This document shows positions 33,881 to 45,535 of a stretch of 64,000 nt of DNA, one piece after another. The DNA is taken from assembly GCA_013398055.1 (NCBI GenBank), contig VZRS01000297.1, positions 27,512 to 91,511 of the forward strand, in the 5' to 3' direction. A program made the position numbers and the translations under genes. The notes beneath the pieces are model-generated. The model did no database searches. It saw only the letters and a list, made by a program, of their open reading frames with translations, and had not been told where the DNA came from. This stretch comes from Ifrita kowaldi. Its lineage: Eukaryota; Chordata; Aves; Passeriformes; Cinclosomatidae. Each line of letters starts with the position of its first letter. Position 1 is the stretch's first letter.

Positions 33881-35880
33881 ACAAATAGAGATATGGAATC
33901 AGGAATTTTAAATTCCATGTCCCATATGTGAGAATCTTAACACAATATTTGTCAGGTGCCTGTGGTGCAGCAGCAAGGGAGCTACTGATATAAAAGGTAA
34001 AGATAAGCTAAGTCTGACTCAGCAATAAATTGCCTTTTTCCTAAGGTCTGGGAATACTCCCAGGTTTGATGGAATTAGTAGCACATTGTCTACTGTACTC
34101 AGCCACTGGAAGAAAGGATGCTGGTGAACCAGTGTGCTGTGAATTCTGGTTTTCGTTTGGATTTCTTTTGTCATTGTCTTTGCCAACTAAAAGTTTAGCA
34201 TTTTAGATGTGATTTTCAAATACTTTGTACATGATTCATAACAATTTTTTTTTTTTTTTTTAAGGAATAAACTCAGATAATGGGAAAAAATGTTTGCCAG
34301 CCATAGAATATAGCAAGGAGAAATTAAGTGATTGAACATGTTTGCTCCTTACAGCCTGTTCTTCTTCAGCTGTAGTGGGATACTGCAGTGACAGTGCCAG
34401 CAGCATTCCTGGAGCTGCCATCAAGGTAGGTGCCACGGGAGATGCCACCCATCCCTCCAGCCTGAGCTTCCAGGCTGTTCCAGACATCCCTGATCCATTC
34501 TCCGAGCAGCACCTGCAGCCCTTGTGTGTGTAAAGACAATAAAGGGGGCATTTAGGATGGGCAGCTCTTGTGGGAAGCCATCAAGAGGAGAGATTCCCAT
34601 CTATACCCAGTGATGAAAATTGTGTTTGGACTTGTGAAAGTCTTTCTTTAGAGCCAGACTCGAGCAGTTCCTTTTGTCAGAACTTGGAAATTTTCATGTC
34701 CAAGCATCACCTGAGACACACATATGTGTATACTACAAAAACTCAAACAGGTTCCCTATTTTAATCCTGATTTTAAAAGACTATAATTTCATGCATCTTC
34801 TTTGTGATATTTTGAGGGCTTAATTGCTATGTCATGGTAATGCTTATCAGCAAGCACTGAAAAGCTTTAATTACTTTGTACTTAGGTTAGTTATGAATGC
34901 ATGCAAAATTTAACTATTTCCCCAGAAGCAAATAAAGTCCACATTTATTATGTTACATAAAAGTTATGGAATGATTTAGAATAATTAAGCTAAAGGCTGT
35001 CTTGCTTGGGATTTAGCTCATCTAAATGATACATAAAATTAATCTCAGTAAAAATATTTCATATTAAACTGCATCATGAGGAAGAAGCTTTAGGATCTTC
35101 TCAGAAGGGTTTTCTATAGGAAATGTATGTTATGGCAGAAAACTGCAAGTATATTATGTAAAGCAATAGTGTTGTAGTGGGGCCTTAATGTCTCAAATTA
35201 AACTGATCAAACAAAATCATCATCAAAAAAGAATGAGAAATTCAGAAGTGTAAAAGAAGACAGAATTTAAAGCAGGAGAGTGTGATGGAAATATTAGGAA
35301 ATTTGAATAGAAATTTGGGAAATTGGAGAAAGATGGAAGATTGAAGATTATGACAGGTAATAAGAAAAGGCAAGAGGAAAAATCAAAAAGAACCAAGTTC
35401 TCAAAATTAGCTCTGATAATTTAGCAATCAAGTTCTAGTGTTGCAATGTAATATCTGTTGCCTGTTCAAAGCAACCTAAGCTCCTTCTGACCAGGGTTAG
35501 TGTTGTACCACTGACTGTCAGAGGATCAAATACTGCCAACTATTTTCCAAGAGGAATTATTGATTATTGACACTGAGAATTGCTCACATGAGTGGCATGA
35601 GGACAGAGGAATTATTCTGTGTGTCAGAGCTACATTAGGAATCCCACAGCTTAATAGTAAAAGCCACATGTTAAACACTTTAGTCAGTTTTATGGACAAA
35701 ACCATGGAAGTGGATGAGTGAAGAACACAAGAAATGAAAGGGATCAAAGTAGTTTCAGGATTATGTGGGGTGAATAAATGAATGAATGAATGAATGAATG
35801 AATGATTGGTCAAGTTAAGCACTTCAGTGTTTTGGTGATTCTGTCTCCATTTCAGCTTTTGATATATGGAAATCATAATC
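33881..35880. other. unique intergenic DNA
   Basis: No confirmed gene. It contains 17 T at 34,245-34,261, a weak exon-like segment at 34,355-34,425, a purine-rich patch at 35,220-35,400 and a tetranucleotide repeat at 35,771-35,806. Confidence 0.55.
35771..35806 (+). repeat. (TGAA)n microsatellite
   Basis: About nine copies of TGAA, the second with one substitution (TAAA). Confidence 0.95.
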
Positions 35881-36165
35881 ATGGAATCATAGGATAGTTT
35901 GGCTTGGAAGGACACCTTCCACTGTCCCAGGCTGCTCCAAGCCCCAGTGTCCAACCTGGCCTTGGGCACTGCCAGGGATCCAGGGGCAGCCACAGCTGCT
36001 CTGGGCACCCTGTGCCAGGGCCTGCCCACCCTCCCAGGGAACAATTCCTTCCCAATATCCCATCCAGCCCTGCCCTCTGGCACTGGGAGGCCATTCCCTG
36101 TGTCCTGTCCTCCATCCCACTATTGTGAATAGTGTCTCTCCATCTTGTCTCTCCCTTCAGGTACT
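35881..36165 (-). mobile_element. CR1 LINE 3' fragment with internal deletion
   Basis: The 3' end reads ATGGAATCATAGGATAGTTT. The plus strand then passes from GGCTTGGAAGG directly to ACACCTTCCACTGTCCCAGG, so the usual ~40-base segment containing ACCTTAAAGCCCATC and GCCATGGGCAGGG is absent. The rest matches the 54.5 kb copy closely, including GGGAACAATTCCTTCCCAAT and CCTCTGGCACTGGGA. Confidence 0.93.
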
Positions 36166-38503
36166 GGAAGGATGTAACCTAAGGGTATAATGCAGGATAT
36201 CCCACTGCAGTGGTTCTCCAGGAGTGGGCTGAGAAGTTCAGGTGGCAATGACAGACACACTGAAAGCTCTCACAGTTGTTAACATTTTATAGAGCCCCAG
36301 GAGTGTGACTGTGCCAAGGAATAGATGGAGTTTCAATACATAAGGAAGAGATTTGTATTCCAAAATTTTTCTAAAGATAGGGTTAGTCACCACTGCATTG
36401 AGAGGGATGAAGTTCTACGAAGTTTCACAAACAGCTGAAGATTTAATAAACTACATAAAGCAGAAGGATTCTTACTGTATGCAGTGCCATGGCCACAAGA
36501 GAGCATCTGCATCTATTCTCATCCTCCTCTTTGTTCATCTGAAGGGTTATCAGAGAAGGCTTCTTGGGCAATCCAGTTACCCCAGTGAGGATGCTGAAGC
36601 TTTAGCGGGGATGGCTTTGTGCTGCACTGCGCTGGCTGGAGCACAGCTCCTCATTGCAGTGTCTCATCAGCTTCCCAAGCTCCTTGTTCCAAAGGTAGTG
36701 TGGAATGTGAGAGGACACAAAGTCTATCACACCCTAGAAAGGAGAAGTTCCCAGCTGTCATTTCTGCATAAGGGAAAATGATCCCGTGAATCGCAAAACC
36801 TCCTGGTGTAGGAAGTAGAAATAATTTACTGCTTTCTCTCTCCTGGAGGTATCACATCTTCATCTCTGTTGAAACACAAATTACACATATTGAAGTCCAG
36901 GCCCCATGGATAAATCTGACTTCCATGGCAAAAGGAGAAGAATTTGATTTTAGGAAAAATCTGAGTTTCAGAATCCTGCCTAAAATTTGGACAAGGTTTT
37001 CAGAAATACTTTCTTGTATCCTACCATCACAGGTTTTGAAAGCTTGGGAGAAATCATGCACTTTTTATTTAAAGCTTAAATGGCAAGTGGCCAACTCTGA
37101 AAATTTGCTCCATCAGGTGGTATGAAAATTAATTTCTGAACGTTCAGAGAATTTTGTGAAGGAAATCTTTAGTAACTCAGTGTGTGCTGTTACTTGATGT
37201 AAACAACAATGCTGTGTGAAAAACAAGGAAATATTGATGTACTCAGTCATTCTGATTTTATCTAAGCTTCATTACTATTTACAAAAAGGCAATATTAAAT
37301 GATAACATTATTTAGTTAATGAAAGCTCCAGGAAGAAATTGCAATTCTCTGTCGTAACATCGATATAACGGCAGTGAGGAAACCTCTGCTTTCTCAGTTG
37401 GATGTCAGTAATTAATATCTTGCTGTCTAATTAGCTTCTTTCCCTCTCATTGGAATGTTGATTTCTGAAACAAATGTCCGTGTTGCCAGCATGTGCTGTG
37501 TTCCAGCAGAACACAACATCTGGCTGCCCACCAATTAATATAATATAGGGAGAAACTCTGCTGAGTTTATTATGAACACCAGAACCTCTATGAGGTACAA
37601 GCATTAAATAGATGTTGGTTTATCATTGTCTTCAACATGCAAAGAGATCAAGGTTGCCCTCTCTGAAATTTATTTGGATGTCAGGGGGGCAGTAGTTTAT
37701 TTTAACATTTTTTTTTAAATTTTTAATAATATTAAATTTATATTTTCTAGGAAATGTTGAAGTAAAAATATTCTTATCCAAGAAATGGGGCTGTATCTAC
37801 AATCAAAAGAATATTCTAAGGAATACACAATAAAAGTAACATGGTTGAGTTTAGAAGACCTTTTTCTTATGGGGCAGATGTACCATCTTCAAAGAGCCTG
37901 GGATACATTTGAGCAAAAGGAATAGGAAGTTCATGTAAATACTGCAGTTCTTTTGGCATTTCTGTTGTTGTTTAAGTGTCTCTTCCTGCACTTTTCTCCC
38001 CCCAGGCCTCCAGGCAGCTCTGTCTCAGGGGACAGAGTTCCTGTGCTCCTCCCTCCTCGGTCCACTCAGGGGAGCAGAGATGGGCAGGGCAGCACCAGCT
38101 CTGTGTGTGTGCTAATCAGCTTTACCAACTTCTATCCACTTTTTCCCCTGTTTAGCACAAACATGCTGAATGGCAGTAGCTGGAAGATGATGAGCTAATC
38201 CATGGAAGTTATTCCCAGTTGCCATGAATGATGATGAGTGGATGAGTGCCATTTCTGGCTCTAGAGGTTTCTGGGGGTTATGAGTATTGCTCACCTCAGG
38301 ACTGAGGAAATGGTAACAGTGCTGGGCAACATTTTTGTGAGCAGAAATAAATAATAGGCCCCTTAAGAACCCTGAAATCACTTGTTTCACTGATGCCAAG
38401 ATCATTTTATACGTTAAGATCCTGTCCTACTTCAGGTTCTGCCCAGTGTAAGGCAGCAATGGAAACGTTCAGTTTGACCTGAAGATGATGGGTTGGTCTG
38501 TGA
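36166..38503. other. unique intergenic DNA
   Basis: No gene supported. A possible conserved element lies at about 37,330-37,560. The frame at 36,353-36,781 (+) is open for 142 codons but is unrecognised. Confidence 0.55.
37330..37560. promoter_or_regulatory. possible conserved non-coding element
   Basis: It contains CpGs (GTCGTAACATCGATATAACG near 37,352), two homeodomain-like sites (GTAATTAATAT and CTAATTAGC) and no repeat similarity. This is a judgement from texture only. Confidence 0.2.
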
Positions 38504-38766
38504 GAATCATAAAATGGTTTGGGTTTGAGGGACCTTGAAGCCCACCCAGTGCCACCCCTGCCATGGGCAGGGACACCTCCCACTGTCCCAGGCTGCTCCA
38601 AGCCCCAATGTCCAACCTGGCCTTGGACACTGCCAGGGATCCAGGGGCAGCCACAGCTGCTCTGGGCACCCTGTGCCAGGGCCTGCCCACCCTCCCAGGG
38701 AGCAATTCCTTCCCAATATCCCATCCAGTCCTATTTTCTGTCAGTGTGAACCCATTCACTTCATGC
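38504..38766 (-). mobile_element. CR1 LINE 3' fragment
   Basis: The 3' end lies at GAATCATAAAATGGTTTGGG (38,505). It continues through GCCACCCCTGCCATGGGCAG and GGGAGCAATTCCTTCCCAAT, with truncation near 38,766. It is close to the 19.8 kb copy in sequence. Confidence 0.94.
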
Positions 38767-41700
38767 CCTCATAAATCATCTCTCAAAGAAAGTTCCATCT
38801 TCAAGCCTGAGGAGCCGGTCTTGGATGACCCTTCGGGTGCTTCTGAGGATAACGTGCAGGACACAAAAGTGCAGTGTAGTAGAAGTTATTAAAGCTCTTT
38901 TTTCTTTTTTTTTTTCTTTTTTTTTCTTTTTTTTTTTTTCAGGAAAATTGCCTGGATCTCCAAATGCTGTTGTAAATATCACTTTACATAAGCACATTAA
39001 TGATCAAATATTAGATTACCCTTTTGTGATATTTTCTCAGCTTTAATTTTTATTTAATTGAAACTATTAGTAGGGCTGTAACATTTAGAAGAATGGCTTC
39101 TGTAAGGTTGGGTGCTGTTTATCCAAAAGTACATATTTGTCCAGCCAGCTAATATTTTTAAGACATTGTAATATTAGCCACCCTATATACGTTTTCTCAG
39201 AGATTGTGCTGGGGTGGGGCTGTAAGCTTTTAAAAAAATATTGCAAAGAATTATTACAAAGAGGTTTTTAATAATGGAATTTGCAGGGTCATAATGTTGG
39301 CTGATATGATTTTGTCAGCTTTCCAGCTGAAAGACAAGTTTGAGTAACATTTAATATAAAGTTAATACAATTTTTTGTAAATACTTCATGCCTCAGTTTT
39401 CCTTTCTTCATCAAATGTGCAGCTCTCCTGTAGCTACTGATTCTCTTTGATTTCTTTTCTGGATATAGATTTTTTATTCTAGTGCTGAGTTAATGTCAAG
39501 ATATTTAAAGCAGTTACTCTAAAAAGTATCAGTTTTTAATGATATAGAGTACAGTGCTGTTAAAACACTTTGTTCTAATCCTTCACATGTGAAAAAAAAA
39601 AAAGCATTGTAAATTTTGAATTGTTTACCTTGAAATTTTCTACAGATGATAGACTTTACAAGTGTCTTCTTTTTTCTTTTTTGGCAATACTCATAGGATC
39701 CAGCCACTTCTTCGTTCTGCAAGGTAGACAACCATCCTTAATTTGGAAAGTCTGCCAGATGAGAAGAATTAATCAGAAATCCTACTGCTTTCTCAGCTAG
39801 TTACATGAAGCTCCTCGTTGAGGAATGTTGAATAGGATGACTCTTCTTCTGCCACAATGAGAACACCGTGAACAATTTTTTTTTTTTCAGAAATACTTTT
39901 CTACTAATATATCATAGCTGGGAAAGGATTTATTAGGTTATTTTGACTTTATCCTGACATTAGAGGATTATTCTCTCAAATTCATTATCCAGTATAGTCC
40001 ATTAATCTTGTCACTTTTCTATTTTTTTTTTCTTTTTAATGTCAGATCTTTCAAATCCTGTTTATTTTCCTGTTGCTCATAAACCATTTTCCTCAGAGGT
40101 TTATAGAGAGTACATCAGATGATATGAGGAGGGAAACTATTCCTTATGAATGGGCATAGTAAGGTTCGTGTAAATCTGAAAGATGCTTCCAGGATTCTTT
40201 CCATTGTTGGTAAGAAGTGAATGGGAATTCCATATTCCCTGTTTTCACCTAGTGTGGGAATGTCTTTATGCTGACATGGACACATTTATAACTTTAATTG
40301 CTGGCATTATAGTAGAAAAACCCTGTTATTCCCAAAAAGTAACAGACTTGGCAAATAGTATCAATTCAGTCAAAACACATAGAATTGATTAGACATTAAA
40401 AAGTCCCTTCAAAACCCTTTTTACTTCATTTTTTTCCTCTTCAGTTATTCAGGAAATCTTGTAGACACAACTTTGCTGGAGCTCCATGAGCTGTAACTTG
40501 TCTGCTTTTGGTGCCTTCTCCTTGAGGGATATTTTGCTCTGGGATTCCAAATTATAAATGTAGCTTTTAGGAGGACTGTGTTACATACATTTTTTTTCCT
40601 TAATTTAAATAATTCCTAGCATAAGAAGATTGGTCTCTTGAGTAAAGTCTTCCTACTTCCAGCAGTAGGTATTTCTGCATCCTGCTGGAATGAGTGGTTG
40701 CCTTTGCTTCTAAGCGTGTACCAATAATTTGAGTAGAAGCAGCTCCTACAGGCACACACTTTAAATATCATAATAGTGTTTCCTCTGCCTCTCAATTCAT
40801 TTATGCAGAATGAGAGAGAAGATATTTTTATTTCTTCTTTATTCTCTCTAGTAGATTACTTCTCCCAAGATAAGTGATTAAAGTCTGGGAAAAAAACATG
40901 GAAGTGACCATTCATTTATCTTATTTTTAATGCTCCTCTAAAACAATTAATTTCTCTTTTTAGTTGGAGTGCTCTGAACTGAAGCAGCTACTGAGATTTA
41001 TGTGGAACTTTGATGCTGTAATCAGAATTCTTTTCTGAAGGCTGATTTTCATGACTATAAAATTTTCTGGATTGCATTCCTCCTTGTAAACCCACAAAAA
41101 TCTTGAACTACAAGATGTGCCTTCATGTTGAATTGTACTTGTTATGTTGCAAGTAATTGTTGAGGATATGTGTGTTCATGGTGCTGAAACTGAAGAAAAT
41201 TGGCCAGAAAATGTTGTGTTTTTTTTTTTTTTCCCAAGTGACGGCTTTATTTATTATTATTTTTTTTTATCTACAAGAGAAATTGATAGACAGCAGTAAT
41301 GAGCAATGTTTATCACAAATCATCTGAAATATCGTGGATGTGGTCAGGTTAATTAAGAGCAAGATGAAATCAAGAGGAATCGTATTTTGGGGCTTGGGGT
41401 GAGCAGGTGATAGCAGGACCTTTAACTGACATCCTAAAGAAGAAATCATTGAACACTGGGTTCAAAATTCTTTCACCTGACCCTGCAGACCCTGGTGCAT
41501 TGATGGAGGCTCTTGCATTCACTTAAAGGTCTTCTCACACTGCCACAAAAGCCAGGGCCTACTGAAAGTTATTTTATACTGATTTTTTGAAAGCCTCTGA
41601 TTTTTTTAGCTCAGTTAACACTGCAGCCAGCAGTAGATTGGGTTTGAGTTTGGTTTTTTTTTCCTTCCATTTGCAGTTTTTCTGATGTAATTAGAAGCAA

Positions 41701-43013
41701 AACAGAGATGTGTAGCTGCATGTAAGCACTTTACAGGTGATTGTTTTAGCTTCAATAAACCATTTCCACGTCTGTGTTCTCATACGTGCTACCCCAGCCC
41801 TCAGCACACTGGGCTGTGCCTCTGACTCTTCTGATTTATGGAAGTCCGGGCTTCATTTTCTGTGCTCAGCAGCCTCTGTAGCTCAGCCAGCCCCACAGGA
41901 ATGAGGAGATGCCAGCAGAGGCAGCAAAAAGGGGTTGTGATAAATGGTTGTTCAGGCATGTGCGTGTTTAGCTGAGAGAAAATGAGAGTGGCTGATGTTG
42001 TCAGGTAACTTTAAATCTGTTTAATTACCTGAGAAATGGAGGGAGGCAACTGTGATGGGAATTTTCCAAAAAGTGAGATCTGAGTATCTTTGAACTTCTA
42101 AATGTGATATTTATACCACACAAATTAATATAAGGATAGGAGTAGTAGACACAGGGGTAGGTATGATATAACTTGGAAAAAAACAGTATCATCTGTACAG
42201 AAAATTTCTTTTATGTTTTCTGAAGAGAAATGCATCCAAAATTTTAATGCAAAGCATGTTGACACTTTTAATAGCTTTACCTTTACTAATAAACCCAATA
42301 ATTTAAATGTTTTGAAGTTGGTTATTAATTGCCATACAAGCAACACAGAAATTGCCAGGTACCAATTTGTTGAGTGTTGTTTTGATGCAAGGAGTGGAAT
42401 ATGGGAGGATTCCAGCTGTTTCCACTGCTTTTTATTTATGATTTCAGTAATTTCCCCGCACTAATTGTCATTTATGTAATTTGGAAATTTTTAAGAACTT
42501 GCAGCAGTAAATCTGTTGATAAAAGTAACACCCAGTTGTGTAAGTCACTTTTTCAGGCACACATTTTGAGCCTGTTAGTCCTTATAAACCTGTGGTACTT
42601 GTAACATGCTCCTTAATCATTACTGACATGAAAGAAATTAGAATATGGATTTGTATATTGGACTTGTCAACTGGGGGGGAAACAAGGACTGGTAATGTCC
42701 AGATAGAGATGCCAGAATAACAGCAAGTTCCCTAATCTGCAGTTTACTGCTTCGATTTTTTACCAGTTGCTGCTCTCTGAGGTTTTTGTTCAGCTAACAA
42801 GGTAAATGGATACAATCCACATGAAAGATGAAGAGCAGCCATGCTCTCTTCCAGTGACTGGGGCAGCCAAACTGGTCATGGTTTTGCTAAACCTGCTTTT
42901 TCTGACCAGACTTGATGTCTTTCTGTGGCAATCTATGGGATTGCTCCTAATTTATAAGAGCAGTGGTGAGAAGGTCGGATGGATTTACAATGGACAGCAG
43001 TGTTCCAATTTTC
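38767..43013. other. unique intergenic DNA
   Basis: Strongly AT-rich. A T-rich tract with scattered C lies at 38,897-38,940, ending in CAG. Further T runs lie near 39,880, 40,022 and 41,220-41,232. No gene or interspersed repeat recognised. Confidence 0.6.
38897..38940 (+). repeat. T-rich tract
   Basis: 44 bases of T interrupted by a few C and followed by AGG. It could be an old poly(A) tail on the opposite strand or simple slippage. Confidence 0.9.
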
Positions 43014-43146
43014 ACAGAATCCCAGAATCATTCAGGCTGGAAAAGCCCTCCAAGGCCATNNNNNNNNNNNNNNNGCCCTCGAGGTCCCTCAGCAGTGCCA
43101 GCACAGAGGGACAATCACTGCCCTGATCAGGATGCCACTGGCCAAA
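43014..43146 (-). mobile_element. CR1 LINE fragment split by a small gap
   Basis: The left part is a CR1 3' end on the minus strand (CACAGAATCCCAGAATCATT, then CAGGCTGGAAAAGCCCTCCA). Right of the 15-base gap the sequence (GTCCCTCAGCAGTGCCAGCA, then GAGGGACAATCACTGCCC) belongs to the middle of CR1, several hundred bases upstream of the tail in intact copies. Either the element has an internal deletion or the gap is much larger than 15 bases. Confidence 0.85.
43060..43074. other. assembly gap (15 N)
   Basis: Fifteen N inside a CR1 fragment. Confidence 0.99.
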
Positions 43147-44169
43147 CTGGATGTCATTGGTTTTGTTTGATTGTTTATTATTAATGTGGTTTTCTTATGT
43201 AATGCATTATGTATCAGTATGTATTTATTATTTAATGTATTATGAAAAGGAGCACCCTCATTTTCCTTTACAAAGGTCTGAGGCTCAGAAGCAGGGAAGA
43301 AGGCAATCTTTTTTCCTTTACAGGAAGTCCATCCTTCATTTTCACCTTGTAGTCATGTTGAAAAGTGTTTTCTCATTTAGGGGAAATGGATTCATGTCAC
43401 AGATATCTGTGCACTGGGCACTGGGTCTGTTCTGTGGCTTTGCACAGTGTTGGTTCCAGGGGTGAACTGGGGAGAGATCTCATTCCACATCAGCTGCTTG
43501 GCAGTAACTCCCTGTTTTTCCCTGCAGTCAGTGTTGAGTAATTTATGAGAGTTTTTCCTCCTGGCAGGAGCAGGGTGGCTCACCTCAGGTATTTGCACTG
43601 CTCTCACATCCCAGGAAGGTGTTTTCAGCTTTGGGACACGTTGTGTTCCTCATGGAGCTCGAGAGCATCCTCTGGCTGCTGCTGCTGCTTCCTGACCTTT
43701 TAAATCAGTTCTGCTTCCAGGTACATTGACGCTGATCCATTGATCTTCCCCTCAGCTTCCTGCTGCACTACACAAAATTCCTTCTGGAGTTCTTACAGGT
43801 AGTTACTGATCATGTCTTTTCCTCCAAGATGGTAAATTTAAGATGCTTTAGGCAAAAACAAAGTACAGTTTATGTGCTTAAGACTTATAAAATTCTATTA
43901 ATTTTTGGTTTACCATGGATGCTTCATAATTCAGAGCACAGAGTAAACTTGTCCTTTTAACAGAATTTTGCCAATTTAATTTTGTGTGACTGCAGTGACC
44001 CAAAGAGGTTTTTTGTTTGTTTGTTTTAATTACCACAGTTCTTTACCTGTGGGAGGGAACATGTGGATCTATGACTAAATCACATATATCAAAGCATGTA
44101 AAAGTCACTTTTTTTTTTTTCCAGTTGATTTTATCTCACTGTTTTTTGAAGTATTTTAGTGGAACTCCA
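43147..44169. other. unique intergenic DNA
   Basis: No gene or repeat recognised. A short CTG run lies near 43,675-43,690. Confidence 0.6.
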
Positions 44170-44211
44170 TAGAGTCATAGAATGGTTTGGATTGGGAGGG
44201 ACCTTAAAGAC
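44170..44211 (-). mobile_element. 42-bp CR1 LINE terminal remnant
   Basis: Only the 3' end is present: AGAGTCATAGAATGGTTTGG followed by ATTGGGAGGGACCTTAAAGA. It is among the shortest 5'-truncated CR1 pieces in the window. Confidence 0.9.
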
Positions 44212-44984
44212 AAAAGTCTTGCAGAGACAAAATTAGAACAAATGAGAAATCCTAAGGGATATTTTTTGGTATCTGGAAATTTGGTGGACAGTTAAAACAT
44301 GCACATTGTTTTAAGAGCTGACTCATTCCTATGTGATATTGAGCATAACTAACCTGGAATTTATTATCTTGGACATCCAATTTAATAAAATAAATAAGAA
44401 CTAAACATTCTTTTATGTTCTCCAAGCATTCTAATTCTGAAATAAAAAATGAATTTCTTAATTTTTATTTAAGATGAATGCAAGTGTATAATCACAGTCG
44501 TGCAACAATACACCATGATATTGTTGATAAAAGTGTTTGCATGAGTATTAATACTATTTCATATGGAATATGGAAAGAAAATTTGTTTACCTGATTAAAA
44601 AGCTAAAGAATGTAAATGTGTTAATCTATTCCCTGCCCCTTGTGAATGTGCATCTTTAATTTCCTCTTCATCCTTCTCTGCCTCACATTTCTAATAAGAA
44701 CTGGCCATTGTGTCTTAGCAGAATTCAGTAGTGGCTGTGCACGAGGCAGAGAGCTGAACGTGCTTATTGGATCTGGCTTCCAAGGGAGTTTAAGAAATCT
44801 AACTCAGGATTGCCATGGTCCCATCCTCTGGACAGTCCTGTCTTCCTTCTCCCTTGAACCACCCTCAAAGCCTTTGCTGTTGGGCCAGTTTGAGGTCCTG
44901 GTGTAAAACTCAGCACTCATTTTGCTGGAATGGTTCTGAAAGGGATCAGCATCCCGAGTCAGCTCAGCCAGCGCCTTGGCAGCA
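44212..44984. other. unique intergenic DNA
   Basis: AT-rich; no gene recognised. Short open frames near 44,646-44,906 are unremarkable. Confidence 0.6.
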
Positions 44985-45535
44985 GCTCAGGGAGGGGATC
45001 CTGCCCCTGTGCCCAGCCTGGGGCACCTCTGGAGCGCCGTGCCCAGCTCTGGATCCTCAGCACAGCAGGGCCAGGGAGCTCCTGGAGCGGGGCCGGCGGA
45101 GGCTGCGCAGCTGAGGAAGGGCCTGGAGCATCTCGGTGCCCAGGAAAGGCTGAGGGAGCTGGGGCTGCTCAGCCTCGAGAGGAGCCCCAGCTGAGAGGGG
45201 CCCTGAGCCCTGGGTGTCCCTGTGTGCAGGGAGGGCTCCGAGCAGGGCCCAGGCTCTGCTGCGGGGCCCAGCGATGGCACCAGAGCCACGGGCAGGGCCT
45301 GAGCCCAGGGAGCTGCCCCTGCACAGGAGGCAGAACTTCTGCCCTGGGCAGTGCCCAGCCCTGAGCAGATTGTGCAGAGAGGCTGTGCAGGCTCCTCCCT
45401 GGGGATATTGCAGAGCCCCATGGACACACTGCTGTGCCCTGGGCTCTGGGATGGCCCTGCTGGAGCAGGGAGGTGGCACCAGAGGAGCCCCTGGGGGCCC
45501 CTCCAGCCTCACCCAGCCTGGGGTTCTGTACACTC
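44985..45535 (+). mobile_element. young CR1 LINE 3' fragment (subfamily B)
   Basis: The element is about 550 bp long. It begins near GGGAGGGGATCCTGCCCCTG and runs through GGAAAGGCTGAGGGAGCTGG (45,143) and GGATATTGCAGAGCCCCATG (45,403) to the tail CACCCAGCCTGGGGTTCTGT. From 45,190 to 45,522 it matches the reverse complement of 55,747-56,076 with only two differences that I see, both transitions at CpG sites. Open frames of 100-190 codons on both strands are a consequence of GC content. Confidence 0.88.

Noticed and set aside
36353..36781. 142-codon plus-strand frame
   Set aside because: No family resemblance, no signal peptide or domain, and no splice or start context beyond chance.
38897..38950. 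Long pyrimidine tract ending in CAG, like a splice acceptor
   Set aside because: No open exon or donor follows at a sensible distance. Simple T-slippage explains the tract.
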